A stretch of 64,000 bases of DNA from contig NZ_RRYT01000014.1 of assembly GCF_006363815.1 (NCBI RefSeq), forward strand, positions 43,192 to 107,191, in the 5' to 3' direction. Positions 1-9,314 of this stretch are shown piece by piece. Position numbers and translations under genes: made by a program. Source of the stretch: Thermomonospora catenispora (GTDB lineage: Bacteria; Actinomycetota; Actinomycetes; Streptosporangiales; Streptosporangiaceae). Under the pieces are notes generated by a model. It searched no databases and had not been told where the DNA came from. It saw nothing but the letters and a program-made list of their open reading frames with translations. The number at the start of each line of letters is the position of its first letter. Position 1 is the stretch's first letter.

Positions 1-1
1 C

Positions 2-1534
<1,533 letters not shown>

Positions 1535-1640
1535 CCCGTCCGCCCGCGGGCCGACCCCGGCCCGTCCGGGCCGCCGGGGACCGCCCGCCCGGGGCCGGCG
1601 CGTGGGCGGCCCTTCCCGGGACCGCCCGACCGTGGACGGC

Positions 1641-1671
1641 CGCCCGGCGGACGGCCGTCGTCCGCCGGGCG
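1641..1671. terminator. Hairpin between convergent pgm and zinc-ribbon genes
   Basis: A perfect 12-bp inverted repeat (cgcccggcggac / gtccgccgggcg, 1641-1652 and 1660-1671) with a 7-nt loop. It lies 107 nt after the pgm stop and 13 nt after the minus-strand stop at 1684. No U-tract is present, as is usual for actinobacterial terminators. Confidence 0.6.
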
Positions 1672-1683
1672 CGGGACTGCGGC

Positions 1684-1959
1684 TCAGGTGGAGAACAGCA
1701 TGTGGAACACGCTGCGGTGCCGGTAGTACGGCGTGCCGTGGTGGTGGTGATGCACCTGCGGGGCCGCACCCCAGGCCGGGGCCGCGGGCGCCGCCGGCGG
1801 GGGCGGCGGGGCGGCCTGCATGTACTGCTGCTGCATCCTGGTGAGGGCCTCGAGCTCGCCGTAGTCCAGGAAGATCCCCCGGCACATCTCACACTGCTCG
1901 ATGTGGACACCGTTGCGGTCGTACGTCCGCATCGCGCCACGACACTTGGGGCACTGCAT
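1684..1959 (-). CDS. Small zf-TFIIB zinc-ribbon protein
   Basis: A 91-residue protein starting MQCPKCRGAM. Two CxxC pairs (CPKC near residue 3, CEMC near residue 23) form a TFIIB-type zinc ribbon followed by GIFLDYGELEAL, the conserved core of this small family. The rest is a proline/alanine-rich linker, a run of five histidines and a short hydrophobic tail. The ATG is preceded by GGAAGG and AAGG; an upstream in-frame start would add 15 unconserved residues. Function is unknown; zinc binding is predicted from the cysteines. The His run may bind metal as well. Confidence 0.8.
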   Translation of the reverse strand: MQCPKCRGAMRTYDRNGVHIEQCEMCRGIFLDYGELEALTRMQQQYMQAAPPPPPAAPAAPAWGAAPQVHHHHHGTPYYRHRSVFHMLFST

Positions 1960-2013
1960 CGCCTTACATCCTTCCGTCACGGAAGTCCCCGACTCGACCA
2001 CCATAGGACCAGA

Positions 2014-2922
2014 TCACGTCCGCGGAGACCCCCTGGTGGCAGAGATTCTGCTGCATGCGTCGACGAGTGCGTCCTCGAACCCGTCGAGCGGCCGCCCTGC
2101 GGACCGCGCAGATATGACGCAGGTGGCCGCGATTTGGATCGCCAAAGTTTGCGCCGGTATGTCCAGCCGGTCCCACAGCTCTCCCTCGGGGGTCGCCGCC
2201 GGGCCCCCGGCGGAGGCGTAGCCGGCCAGCAGACGGGACCAGTCCTCCGGCGGCAGCACCCCCGCCGAGAACAGCGCCGCGGGCCGCGCCAGGTCCCACG
2301 CCGGATCCCCGATCCCCAGGTCCTCGACGTCGATCATCCGCCACGCCCCGTCCGGCATCCGCACCAGCTGACCCAGATGCCAGTCCCCGTGGATCAGCGT
2401 CGGACGCGGGGGCGGCGGCGCCGGAGCCTCCCCGCGCACCCAGGCGGGCAGGCCCGCGAACGCCTCCCGGATCACCCGTTCCGCCGCCCCGTCGGGGCTC
2501 AGCCGGGCGACCGCCCGGGCGGCGCGCACCGGCCGCTCCCAGCGCGGCACCGTGAGCCGGCGATGGTCGGTCAGATGCAGCCGCGCCAGCAGCCGGCCCC
2601 CCTCCTCCCACGGAGGGTCCTCCGGACCGACCGGCTCCCCGTACGGCCACACCGTCACCACCCGGTCCCGCACCCGGCGGGGCGGCCCCACCGGCGGCAA
2701 CAGCAGCTCGGGCAGCGCGGCGGCCGCGGCCATCCGCGCGGCCAGCGGCGGCCCGGTGTCCCGCCCGGCCTGATGCGCCTTGACCACCACCCCGCCCACC
2801 CGGAGCACCAGCACCCCGTGCCGGTCGTACAGCGTGACCGGCTCGGCGTCGGGATCGCCGCCGGGCGCCGCCCGGCCGATCGCGACCAGCTCGGCGTCCA
2901 GGGCGGAGGGGGCATCGGACAT
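2014..2922 (-). CDS. Aminoglycoside phosphotransferase (APH) family kinase-like protein
   Basis: About 302 residues with the APH/choline-kinase fold. The catalytic loop reads LIHGDWHLGQL (Brenner-type HGDxH, with Gln at the usual Asn position) and the metal-binding Asp lies in MIDVEDLGIGDPAWDLA. A nucleotide-site lysine is seen in the N-lobe (VVVKAHQAG). The substrate is unknown: the family covers antibiotics, sugars and small alcohols, so a resistance label would be unsupported. ATG at 2922 is favoured because TATGCT, a good -10 box, ends 7 nt upstream, implying a leaderless transcript. The gene is divergent from the nucleotidyltransferase gene, with a short shared promoter region. Confidence 0.8.
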   Translation of the reverse strand: MSDAPSALDAELVAIGRAAPGGDPDAEPVTLYDRHGVLVLRVGGVVVKAHQAGRDTGPPLAARMAAAAALPELLLPPVGPPRRVRDRVVTVWPYGEPVGPEDPPWEEGGRLLARLHLTDHRRLTVPRWERPVRAARAVARLSPDGAAERVIREAFAGLPAWVRGEAPAPPPPRPTLIHGDWHLGQLVRMPDGAWRMIDVEDLGIGDPAWDLARPAALFSAGVLPPEDWSRLLAGYASAGGPAATPEGELWDRLDIPAQTLAIQIAATCVISARSAGRPLDGFEDALVDACSRISATRGSPRT

Positions 2923-2929
2923 GTCCGGC

Positions 2930-2935
2930 AGCATA
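2930..2935 (-). promoter_or_regulatory. -10 box TATGCT, leaderless arrangement
   Basis: TATGCT on the minus strand ends 7 nt before the ATG at 2922, and no Shine-Dalgarno sequence is present. This is consistent with transcription starting at the A of the start codon. Confidence 0.5.
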
Positions 2936-2956
2936 CGCATGTGCCACGCTGGTGTC

Positions 2957-3673
2957 GTGACCGATTCCCCGGCGCCGGACCTGTGGCTGGTGCGCGAGCA
3001 CACGGTGCTGTCGGTGGTGGTGGGCTCCCGGGCCTACGGGCTGGACACCGAGGACAGCGACGTGGACCGGCGCGGCGTCTTCCTGGCCCCGACCCCGCTG
3101 TTCTGGGGCCTCGACAAGCCGCCGACGCATCTGGAGGGGCCCGAGCCCGAACGCTTCTCCTGGGAGCTCGAACGGTTCTGCGACCTGGCCCTGCAGGCCA
3201 ACCCGACCGTGCTGGAATGCCTGTGGTCGCCGCTGGTGGAGACGGCCACCGACCTCGGCCGCGAGCTGCTGCTGATCCGCACCGCGTTCCTGTCCCGGCG
3301 CGCGCACCGCACGTTCACCCGCTACGCCGACAGCCAGTTCCGCAAGCTGCAGGCCGATCTGCGCAACCACGGCGAGCCCCGCTGGAAGCATGTGATGCAC
3401 ATGCTGCGGCTGCTGCTCAGCGGCCGGCACCTGGCCGAGCACGGCCGGCCGCTGGTGCACGTCGGCGACCTGCGCGACCGGCTGCTGGCGGTCCGCCGCG
3501 GCGAGGTGGGCTGGCCGGAGATCGAACGCTGGCGCGCCGAGCTGACCGCCGGGATGGAGGCGGCCGTGGAACGCGGCCCGCTGCCGCCCGAACCCGACCG
3601 CCGCCGGGTCGCCGCCCTGCTGTACGAGGCCCGTCGCCGGTCCGCCGCCCGGGCCCTGGGGGTCGGCGGCTAG
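2957..3673 (+). CDS. RlaP-like nucleotidyltransferase (DNA polymerase beta superfamily)
   Basis: 238 residues. The N-terminal part carries the nucleotidyltransferase signature VVGSRAYGLDTEDSDVDRRG: a GS motif followed by a DxD pair of metal-binding aspartates. The rest resembles the predicted-nucleotidyltransferase/RlaP family (NPTVLECLWSP, MHMLRLLLSG). In some bacteria RlaP-type proteins accompany RNA ligases; none is visible here, so the substrate is unknown. The start is uncertain: GTG at 2957 is chosen, ATG at 2939 would add six residues. It ends 2 nt from the convergent acyl-CoA ligase gene. Confidence 0.75.
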   Translation: MTDSPAPDLWLVREHTVLSVVVGSRAYGLDTEDSDVDRRGVFLAPTPLFWGLDKPPTHLEGPEPERFSWELERFCDLALQANPTVLECLWSPLVETATDLGRELLLIRTAFLSRRAHRTFTRYADSQFRKLQADLRNHGEPRWKHVMHMLRLLLSGRHLAEHGRPLVHVGDLRDRLLAVRRGEVGWPEIERWRAELTAGMEAAVERGPLPPEPDRRRVAALLYEARRRSAARALGVGG

Positions 3674-3675
3674 CC

Positions 3676-5406
3676 TCAGCGCATCCCGGCCCGCAGGAAC
3701 TCCTCCCGCAGCACCCGCCGCCGCACCTTGCCGACCGGCGACCGCGGCAGCCGGGCGCACGGCAGGAAACGGGCGGGGACCTTGTAGCGCGACAGGTACT
3801 TCTCACAGTGGCGGCGCAGCTCGTCGGCCGAGAACGGATAGGCCGGATGCTCCACCACGCACGCCACCACCTGCTCGCCGCTCCGCTCGTCCGGCAGCCC
3901 CAACACCGCGCAGTCCAGCACCGCCGGATGCCGCCGCAGCACCTCCTCCACCTCCGACGGGTACACGCTGAAGCCGTTCACCTTGACCAGGTCGCGCTTG
4001 CGATCGATGATCGTCAGCCACCCGTCGGGATCCATCACCCCGATGTCCCCGGTGCGCAGCCAGCCGTCGGGGGACAGCACCCGGGCGGTCTCCTCCGGCC
4101 GGTTCCAGTAGCCGGCGAACACCTGCGGGCCGCGCACCATCAGCTCGCCCGGACGGCCCGGCGGCAGCACCACCGCGGGATCCTCGGCGTCCACCACCAG
4201 CACCTCGGTGCCCGGCAGCGGCAGCCCCACCGTGCGGTTGCGGGCGCCACCGCCGACCGGGTTGGCCGACACCGCCGGGGAGGCCTCGGTCAGCCCGTAC
4301 GCCTGGATCAACCCGGTCAGCCCCCACTCCCGGAACCGGGCGATGGTCCGCTCGTCCATTCCGCTGGCGCCCGACAGGAACACCCGCACCGAGGCCAGGT
4401 CCTTGCAGGTCAGTCCCGGAGCGTCCATCAGCTCCCGGTACAGCGTCGGCACGCCCGGGAAGATCGTCGGCCGGTGACGGCGCAGCAGCCGGATCGTCTG
4501 CGCCAGGTCGAACCGCGGCAGCAGCACCACCGCCCCCGCCTCCATCATCGGGCCGATCAGGCAGCTCATCAGCCCGAAGGAGTGGAACAGCGGCAGCACC
4601 GCCAGCACCACCTCCGCACCGTACCGGCTCTCCACGTCCCAGGCGCACCGCTGGCAGGCGTTGGCGATCAGGTTGCGGTGGGTGAGCACCACGCCCTTGG
4701 GCCGCCCCTCGGTGCCCCCGGTGTACTGGATCACCGCCGGCCGCCGGGCCGGGTCGAGCTCCGCCTGCCGCACCGGCCGCGCCGGACGGCGCATCAGCTC
4801 GGCGAAGCGCACCACGCCGGCGTCCGGCGGCACCTCGGCGGTGACACGGTCCCGTTCGCGCCGCGCCGTCCGCAGCGGCAGCCGCAGCGCCGGCCGCCGG
4901 TGCCAGGGGAACTGCTCCGCGAGCGAGGTGACCACCACATGGTCGAGCCGCGCCCCGCGGCGCACCGCGCGCAGCGTCGCATACGACCGGTCCAGCACCA
5001 CCGCGACCCGGGGGCCGCAGTCGACGAGCTGGCGGCGCATCTCCTCCTCGGTGCACAGCGGGTTGTGCAGCGCCGCGATCGCCCCCAGCCGCAGCGTCCC
5101 GAAGAAGGCGATCACCTGCTGCGGGCAGTTCGGCAGGATCAGCGCCACCCGGTCGCCGGGCCGCACCCCGAGCGCGTGCAGCGCGGCGGCGAACCGGTCG
5201 ACGGCCTGCAGCAGCCGCCGGTAGGTGAACCGGCGGCCGAAGAACCACAGCGCCGTGGCACGGGGACGCCGGGCGGCGGTGTCGTCGAGCAGCCGGGTCA
5301 CCGGGATGTCGGGAACGTCCACATCGGCGGGCACCCCCGCGGGATACGACCGCACCCAGGGGCGGATGTGATGTGACGCGGCCCACATATCCGGAGATTC
5401 AAGCAC
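3676..5406 (-). CDS. Long-chain acyl-CoA ligase / AMP-dependent synthetase
   Basis: About 576 residues of the ANL superfamily; activates a carboxylic acid, probably a fatty acid, to acyl-AMP and then acyl-CoA. Visible motifs: P-loop-like YTGGTEGRPKG (the commoner TSGTTG is altered, as in many FadD proteins), AYGLTEASP, the GDIGVMDPDGWL and DRKRDLVKVNGF hinge motifs, and the C-terminal catalytic lysine in PRSPVGKVRRR. The start is GTG 5406 or ATG 5388; neither has a strong ribosome site. The chemistry fits with fadAB at 42-45 kb, though the genes are not adjacent. Confidence 0.88.
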   Translation of the reverse strand: MLESPDMWAASHHIRPWVRSYPAGVPADVDVPDIPVTRLLDDTAARRPRATALWFFGRRFTYRRLLQAVDRFAAALHALGVRPGDRVALILPNCPQQVIAFFGTLRLGAIAALHNPLCTEEEMRRQLVDCGPRVAVVLDRSYATLRAVRRGARLDHVVVTSLAEQFPWHRRPALRLPLRTARRERDRVTAEVPPDAGVVRFAELMRRPARPVRQAELDPARRPAVIQYTGGTEGRPKGVVLTHRNLIANACQRCAWDVESRYGAEVVLAVLPLFHSFGLMSCLIGPMMEAGAVVLLPRFDLAQTIRLLRRHRPTIFPGVPTLYRELMDAPGLTCKDLASVRVFLSGASGMDERTIARFREWGLTGLIQAYGLTEASPAVSANPVGGGARNRTVGLPLPGTEVLVVDAEDPAVVLPPGRPGELMVRGPQVFAGYWNRPEETARVLSPDGWLRTGDIGVMDPDGWLTIIDRKRDLVKVNGFSVYPSEVEEVLRRHPAVLDCAVLGLPDERSGEQVVACVVEHPAYPFSADELRRHCEKYLSRYKVPARFLPCARLPRSPVGKVRRRVLREEFLRAGMR

Positions 5407-5673
5407 TCACGGAAAGTGTCCGCGACCCTCCGGCCGCTCCCTCCCGGCGTGCCCGATCATGACATGCGCGAGCGCATCGCGGCCGGGCGCCCCCGCCGGC
5501 GGTGCTTCGTCACGGTGGGCGGCGCGCGCGCCTGTACGGCTTCCCCCTCCCGCCGCCTCCGACGCGACCTGCGCGGCGTGCACCTGATGCCGCCGGAGGA
5601 CCGGGAGGGCCCGACGCTCCCCGAGGCCACGCCGCCCGCGACGGCCTGCACGGGCCGGTGGCGCGGACCCGGC

Positions 5674-6339
5674 TCAGTGCTCGACGACCAGCCTGAGCCC
5701 CAGGGCCACCAGCACCGTCCCGGTGATCGCGTCCAGCCGGCGGCGGACCGCCGGCCGGGACAGCAGCCGGCGCAGCGCCCCCACTACGGCGGACACCACG
5801 GTGAACCAGCTCCCGGTGATCGCCGCCGCGACGACCGCCAGCAGCAGCGTGTCCGCCACCCCGGGGGAGGCGGGCAGGAACTGCGGCATCAGCGCGACGA
5901 AGAACACCGCCGCCTTGGGGTTGAGCACGTTGGTCAGCAGGCCCTGCCAGAACCCCGACCACGGCCGGGAAGCGGGATCGGCGTCGCCGGCGTCGTCACC
6001 GGCACCGTCACCGGCCTCGCCGCCGTCGGCGGCGGCCGCGGCGTGCCCGCCGCGCAGCGCCCCCCACACCGCCCGCGTCCCCATGTACAGCAGGTAGGCC
6101 GCGCCCACCAGCTTGACCACCGTGAACGCGGTCGCCGAGGCCGCCAGCAGCGCCGCGATCCCCAGCGCCGCGCACACCGACCACACCATCACCCCGACCG
6201 CGATCCCCAACGCGGTCATCACACCCGTTCGCCGCCCGGACACCGCGGCGTTCCGAACCGTGATCGCAAAGTCCGGTCCCGGCGACATCGCCGCCACGGT
6301 GACGACTCCTGCGAATACAGCCAACTGCATCAGGTCCAC
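5674..6339 (-). CDS. LysE/RhtB family amino-acid exporter
   Basis: 221 residues and about six hydrophobic segments. The family signature MSPGPDFAITVRNA lies in the first 30 residues, and NVLNPKAAVFFVALMPQF is the second conserved loop. A charged, Ala/Gly/Asp-rich loop (residues about 100-122) separates the two halves. It would be an inner-membrane efflux carrier for amino acids or derivatives; the substrate cannot be told from sequence. GTG at 6339 is preceded by TAGACT with a 6-nt gap and no Shine-Dalgarno, suggesting a leaderless message. Confidence 0.88.
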   Translation of the reverse strand: MDLMQLAVFAGVVTVAAMSPGPDFAITVRNAAVSGRRTGVMTALGIAVGVMVWSVCAALGIAALLAASATAFTVVKLVGAAYLLYMGTRAVWGALRGGHAAAAADGGEAGDGAGDDAGDADPASRPWSGFWQGLLTNVLNPKAAVFFVALMPQFLPASPGVADTLLLAVVAAAITGSWFTVVSAVVGALRRLLSRPAVRRRLDAITGTVLVALGLRLVVEH

Positions 6340-6345
6340 TCCGCG

Positions 6346-6351
6346 AGTCTA
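6346..6351 (-). promoter_or_regulatory. -10 box TAGACT, leaderless arrangement
   Basis: TAGACT on the minus strand ends 6 nt before the GTG start at 6339. It supports that start and a leaderless transcript. Confidence 0.5.
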
Positions 6352-6586
6352 AAACCTCATCACCCCGCTTCGGAGCCCGCAGAAATTGCGTTGCGCCCGC
6401 ACGGGGGCTGCGGCACAGTGGTCGGCGAAGACGGTCGGAACACCGACGGGAAGGGGTGACGGAGATGTCGCGACATCGGCGAGTCCTCGCTGGTCGCAGC
6501 GCGTCCGACCCCACAAGCGGCGCTCGAGCGTGACCGCCGTCTCCTCGCGTCGCCGCCCGGGGTCCGGACTCCGGGCGGTTTTGTCG

Positions 6587-6669
6587 GGAGGGTTGGCCGA
6601 GCGGTAAGGCAGCGGCTTGCTAAGCCGTCGTCAGGGACACCTGCGTGAGTTCGAATCTCACACCCTCCG
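6587..6669 (+). tRNA. tRNA-Ser (anticodon GCT)
   Basis: Type II tRNA with a 7-bp acceptor stem (ggagggt/accctcc), a D arm beginning gccgagc, and anticodon stem gcggc/gccgt around loop ttgctaa, giving anticodon GCT. It has a long variable arm (cagg-gaca-cctg) and a T arm gtgag-ttcgaat-ctcac. Discriminator base G; CCA is not encoded. Reads AGC/AGU codons. Confidence 0.95.
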
Positions 6670-6767
6670 CATGCCTTTTCGGCGCAGGGCGCCGGCGCCT
6701 TCGTCGCCCGGCCGGACGCGCCCGGGCAATGGATTTCCATTCCCGTCCTCGCACAACCGAATATCGA

Positions 6768-6840
6768 GTCCTCGTGGTGTAGCGGACAACACACCTGGGT
6801 GCGGACCAGGAGAGCGCAGGTTCGAATCCTGCCGAGGACA
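6768..6840 (+). tRNA. tRNA-Arg-like (anticodon GCG)
   Basis: All stems pair fully: acceptor gtcctcg/cgaggac, D stem gtgt/acac, anticodon stem cctgg/ccagg around loop gtgcgga, T arm gcagg-ttcgaat-cctgc. Discriminator A; no encoded CCA. The anticodon at loop positions 34-36 is GCG, which would read the Arg codon CGC. Bacteria normally read CGN with an A34 (inosine) tRNA, so GCG is rare. The structure looks intact rather than decayed. One nucleotide separates it from the next tRNA gene. Confidence 0.8.
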
Positions 6841-6841
6841 C

Positions 6842-6917
6842 GGCGTCCGTGGTGTAGTGGCATCTGCACGCCGGGTTGTGGCCCCGGAGGTCCTCGGTTC
6901 GATTCCGGGCGGTCGCC
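6842..6917 (+). tRNA. tRNA-His-like (anticodon GTG), divergent
   Basis: The anticodon stem ccggg/cccgg encloses loop ttgtggc (anticodon GTG). G at -1 faces C73, the hallmark of tRNA-His. The D stem is gtgt/gcac and the T arm ctcgg-ttcgatt-ccggg. The acceptor stem gcgtccg/cggtcgc has a T-T mismatch at pair 4-69. It shares the D-arm string gtggtgtag with the preceding tRNA. It could be a second, divergent tRNA-His or a decaying copy; whether it is charged is unknown. Confidence 0.7.
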
Positions 6918-7251
6918 CTGGAGACCTCCGCGCCCGCCGGCCGCCCGAAGGACCGGAAGGCGGCCGGCGGGCCGGGGGGAGGTCCTGCCCGCCCAGGGGC
7001 CGGGGACGGACAGGCGGGGGAACACCGGGGGATGGCGGAGTCGGGACCCGGTGCGGCCTTCACCCCACCCTCTAGTCGATCGAGGGCCGCGCAAAGGTTG
7101 CCGCCCGAATCGAAATCGTCCGCGGATCGCGGAGGGCGGGCGCCTCCCGGGTGCGGCGCGCACCCTCTCCGGCGCAGCGGCCGGTCCGGGCGACCCGCGG
7201 AGCGTCCGTCCCGGCCCGGGGACGCAGGACACCGGGAGGGGCCGGGAAGGG
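6918..7251. other. Gene-free stretch after the tRNAs
   Basis: No convincing gene. Positions 7117-7136 match 19 of 20 bases at 7816-7835, the 3' end of the anti-sigma-like gene, suggesting a small duplicated fragment. No strong hairpin terminator was found after the tRNAs. Confidence 0.4.
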
Positions 7252-7704
7252 TCAGCGCGCCCCGCGCTCGCGCCGCATCAATGCGCGGTCGCGGACGACC
7301 TCGGCGATCTGCTCCGCGGCCCGCCGGGGGTCCTGGTGCTCCCAGACGTGGACGACGGCCCAGCCGTCTGCGAAGAGCCGGCGGTCGCTCAGGGCGTTCC
7401 GCCGCCGTTCGCGCCCGGCCTCCTCGGACCAGTGCCCGGCGTCGGTGCGCTCGTCGAGATGGGGCTCGGGGCACTCGCGCCAGAAACAGCGGTCGAGGAA
7501 CACCGCGACCTTGAGCTCGGGGAAGGCCAGATCGGCGATGCGGGGGACGTCGTGCGGGAGGCGATAGGCGGTCTGGTGGCGCAGACCGCGGTCCTGCAAC
7601 GCGCGTCGCAGGGCCGCCAGGGGGCCGGCGCCCCCGATCGCGTTCTCCTGCGTGCCCTCGTGGACGCCTTCACCGGCGGCGCCGACCGGATCGACCGTTT
7701 CCAT
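7252..7704 (-). CDS. Vsr-like (very short patch repair type) endonuclease domain protein
   Basis: 150 residues. The layout matches the Vsr/PD-(D/E)xK nuclease family: LRRALQDRGLRHQ helix, RIADLAFPELKVAVFLD core with the candidate metal-binding Asp, CFWRECPEPH zinc-site region, and the C-terminal WAVVHVWEHQDP strand. In E. coli Vsr the corresponding stretch contains HGCFWHH; here the two catalytic or zinc-proximal histidines are replaced (DRCFWRECP), so activity is doubtful or the chemistry has shifted. There is no DNA methyltransferase beside it, unlike classical Vsr. It lies next to the tRNA genes, a common insertion neighbourhood. ATG at 7704 has TAATGT 7 nt upstream (leaderless). Confidence 0.75.
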   Translation of the reverse strand: METVDPVGAAGEGVHEGTQENAIGGAGPLAALRRALQDRGLRHQTAYRLPHDVPRIADLAFPELKVAVFLDRCFWRECPEPHLDERTDAGHWSEEAGRERRRNALSDRRLFADGWAVVHVWEHQDPRRAAEQIAEVVRDRALMRRERGAR

Positions 7705-7711
7705 GATCCCG

Positions 7712-7717
7712 ACATTA
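7712..7717 (-). promoter_or_regulatory. -10 box TAATGT, leaderless arrangement
   Basis: A near-consensus -10 hexamer on the minus strand, 7 nt before the ATG at 7704, without a Shine-Dalgarno sequence. Confidence 0.5.
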
Positions 7718-7808
7718 CGGGCATCGGATCGCGCATGCGGCCGACCCGCGCGACCGCGATCGAATCGCCCCGCCCCCGGTCCGGGGCCGCGCCGGGGCGC
7801 CGTCCGGA

Positions 7809-8648
7809 TCAGAACCGTCCGCGGATCGTGGAGGGGGCGCCCGCCCCGGCGGCGCGGACCGTGACGACGAAGACGTCCCGGCCCGGGTCGTGCGGACCTC
7901 CGGGCCGGTACTGAGCGGCGATCACGTACTCGCCGGGGGGCAGCGTCCGGCCGGGGGACAGGACGTACCGGTAGACGATCGCGTCGGGGGCGAGATCGAT
8001 GGCGGACCGCACGGGCGAGCCCGGCGGCGAGGTCCAGGACCCGGCCGGGAACGTCCGCCGGGAGCGGGCGACCCGGATGGTGACGTGCAGCGTGGTCAGC
8101 GGTCGGCGGACGGTCAGCCTGAGGACGTCGCGTCCCCGGTGCGGCAGGGCGGCCCGGTCGTGCGCGGCGGTCACCGACACCGGGGCGGGACGCGGGCCGT
8201 CGTCGTCCTCGCGGCCCGGATCCTTCGGCGCGGGCGGCCGGCTGCTCTCCACCGTGCGCTCCTCGGCCTCGACGCCTTCGCCGGGGGAGGGGGAGACGGT
8301 GACGGTGGCGGGGGAGGAGTCGAGAGGGGCGCCGGTGCGGGGCGGCGGCGGGGGGACGGCCGGCTCGGGATCCGTCCCGCCGCCCCGCATGACCGCGGCC
8401 AGTGAGGTCGCGCCCAGCACCCCGGCCGTGGCCAGGGCCGCGACGGCGACCCGGAGGGCGCCGCGGCCCCGTCGGGGACGCCGTGCGACGGGAAGCGGCT
8501 CCGGGGCGGCGGGCGGCTCGTTCAAGGCGGCCTCGACCCGCGCCCAGATGCGGGCGGTGTCGGGCCGGTGCCGTTCGGCCTCGGCGTGCAATCGGTCGCG
8601 CAGCCACGCCAAGGACTCCTCGGTGCGGCGTTCGCGCCGCCCGCGCAT
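7809..8648 (-). CDS. Membrane-anchored anti-sigma-like protein (partner of the ECF sigma factor)
   Basis: 279 residues. The cytoplasmic N-terminus (about 60 residues, charged, WLRDRLHAEAERHRPDTARIW) is followed by an Arg-rich stop-transfer and one hydrophobic segment near residues 66-90. A Pro/Ser/Glu-rich linker and an extracytoplasmic domain of about 130 residues complete it. The start codon overlaps the sigma gene stop by one base (TGATG), so the two are translationally coupled. The arrangement is that of SigE-type ECF sigma factors with a membrane anti-sigma or sensor. No zinc-binding anti-sigma HxxxCxxC motif is seen, so the regulator role is inferred from context and topology. Confidence 0.7.
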   Translation of the reverse strand: MRGRRERRTEESLAWLRDRLHAEAERHRPDTARIWARVEAALNEPPAAPEPLPVARRPRRGRGALRVAVAALATAGVLGATSLAAVMRGGGTDPEPAVPPPPPRTGAPLDSSPATVTVSPSPGEGVEAEERTVESSRPPAPKDPGREDDDGPRPAPVSVTAAHDRAALPHRGRDVLRLTVRRPLTTLHVTIRVARSRRTFPAGSWTSPPGSPVRSAIDLAPDAIVYRYVLSPGRTLPPGEYVIAAQYRPGGPHDPGRDVFVVTVRAAGAGAPSTIRGRF

Positions 8649-9220
8649 CACGCCCCTCCCGGCCGGCTCTGCGGGCGCAGGGCCTGGGCGCGATAGCCCG
8701 CCAGCAGCTCGGCGGCCGCATTGCCGCGCAGCTGCCGCTCCAGCTCGGCGACGGCCCGGGAGGTCTGGCTCTTGACGGTGCCGACCGAGATCCCCAGCAC
8801 CCGCGCGGTCTCCTGCTCGGAGAGGTCGAACGCGTACCGCAGCACCAGGCAGGCGCGTTTGCGGTGCGGCAGCCTGCGCAGCGCGGCCCGCAGGTCGACC
8901 ATCGCCGCCACGTCGGGACCGTCGGTGACGTCGTCGGCGTCGCCGCCCAGCGCGGCCATCCGGCCGCGTTCCCGCACGATCGCGCGCAACCGGCTGTTGG
9001 ACAGGTTCACCACGATCCGGCGGACGTAGGCCAGCGGCCGATCGGTTCCGCGCACCCGGTCCCAGTTGCGCCAGGCCGCCACCAGCGCGTCGGCGGCCAG
9101 GTCGTCGGCCGCGTCGGGATCGCCGATCAGCAGATACGCCAGCCGGGCCAGCTCCCGATGATGCCGCTCGAAGAAGCGGTGGAACTCCTGACGGGCGTCC
9201 TGGTCCGGCGATCCGTCCAC
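8648..9220 (-). CDS. SigE-family ECF RNA polymerase sigma factor
   Basis: 190 residues. The region 2 core is ELARLAYLLIGDPDAADDLAADALVAAWRNW. The region 4 helix-turn-helix is LSEQETARVLGISVGTVKSQTSRAVAEL, with RKRACLVLRYAFD before it. Both DNA-contacting regions are present and the length is normal for ECF factors. Start: GTG 9220 has GAAGG 8 nt upstream; GTG 9226 lies too close to that site. It forms a two-gene operon with the downstream membrane protein. Two 16-nt direct repeats 21 bp apart lie 95-131 bp upstream and may bind a regulator. Confidence 0.9.
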   Translation of the reverse strand: MDGSPDQDARQEFHRFFERHHRELARLAYLLIGDPDAADDLAADALVAAWRNWDRVRGTDRPLAYVRRIVVNLSNSRLRAIVRERGRMAALGGDADDVTDGPDVAAMVDLRAALRRLPHRKRACLVLRYAFDLSEQETARVLGISVGTVKSQTSRAVAELERQLRGNAAAELLAGYRAQALRPQSRPGGA

Positions 9221-9314
9221 CGCCACCGCCTTCGCCCCGACGTTCCCGTATGCGCTGACGTCGCGAGGGTAACAGCCGGTGGCCGGGCTGTCCCGGAATG
9301 CCGTGACATGCACC

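Noticed and set aside
2014..2922. Antibiotic-resistance gene
   Set aside because: APH-like fold only; family membership does not show aminoglycoside specificity and no resistance context exists.
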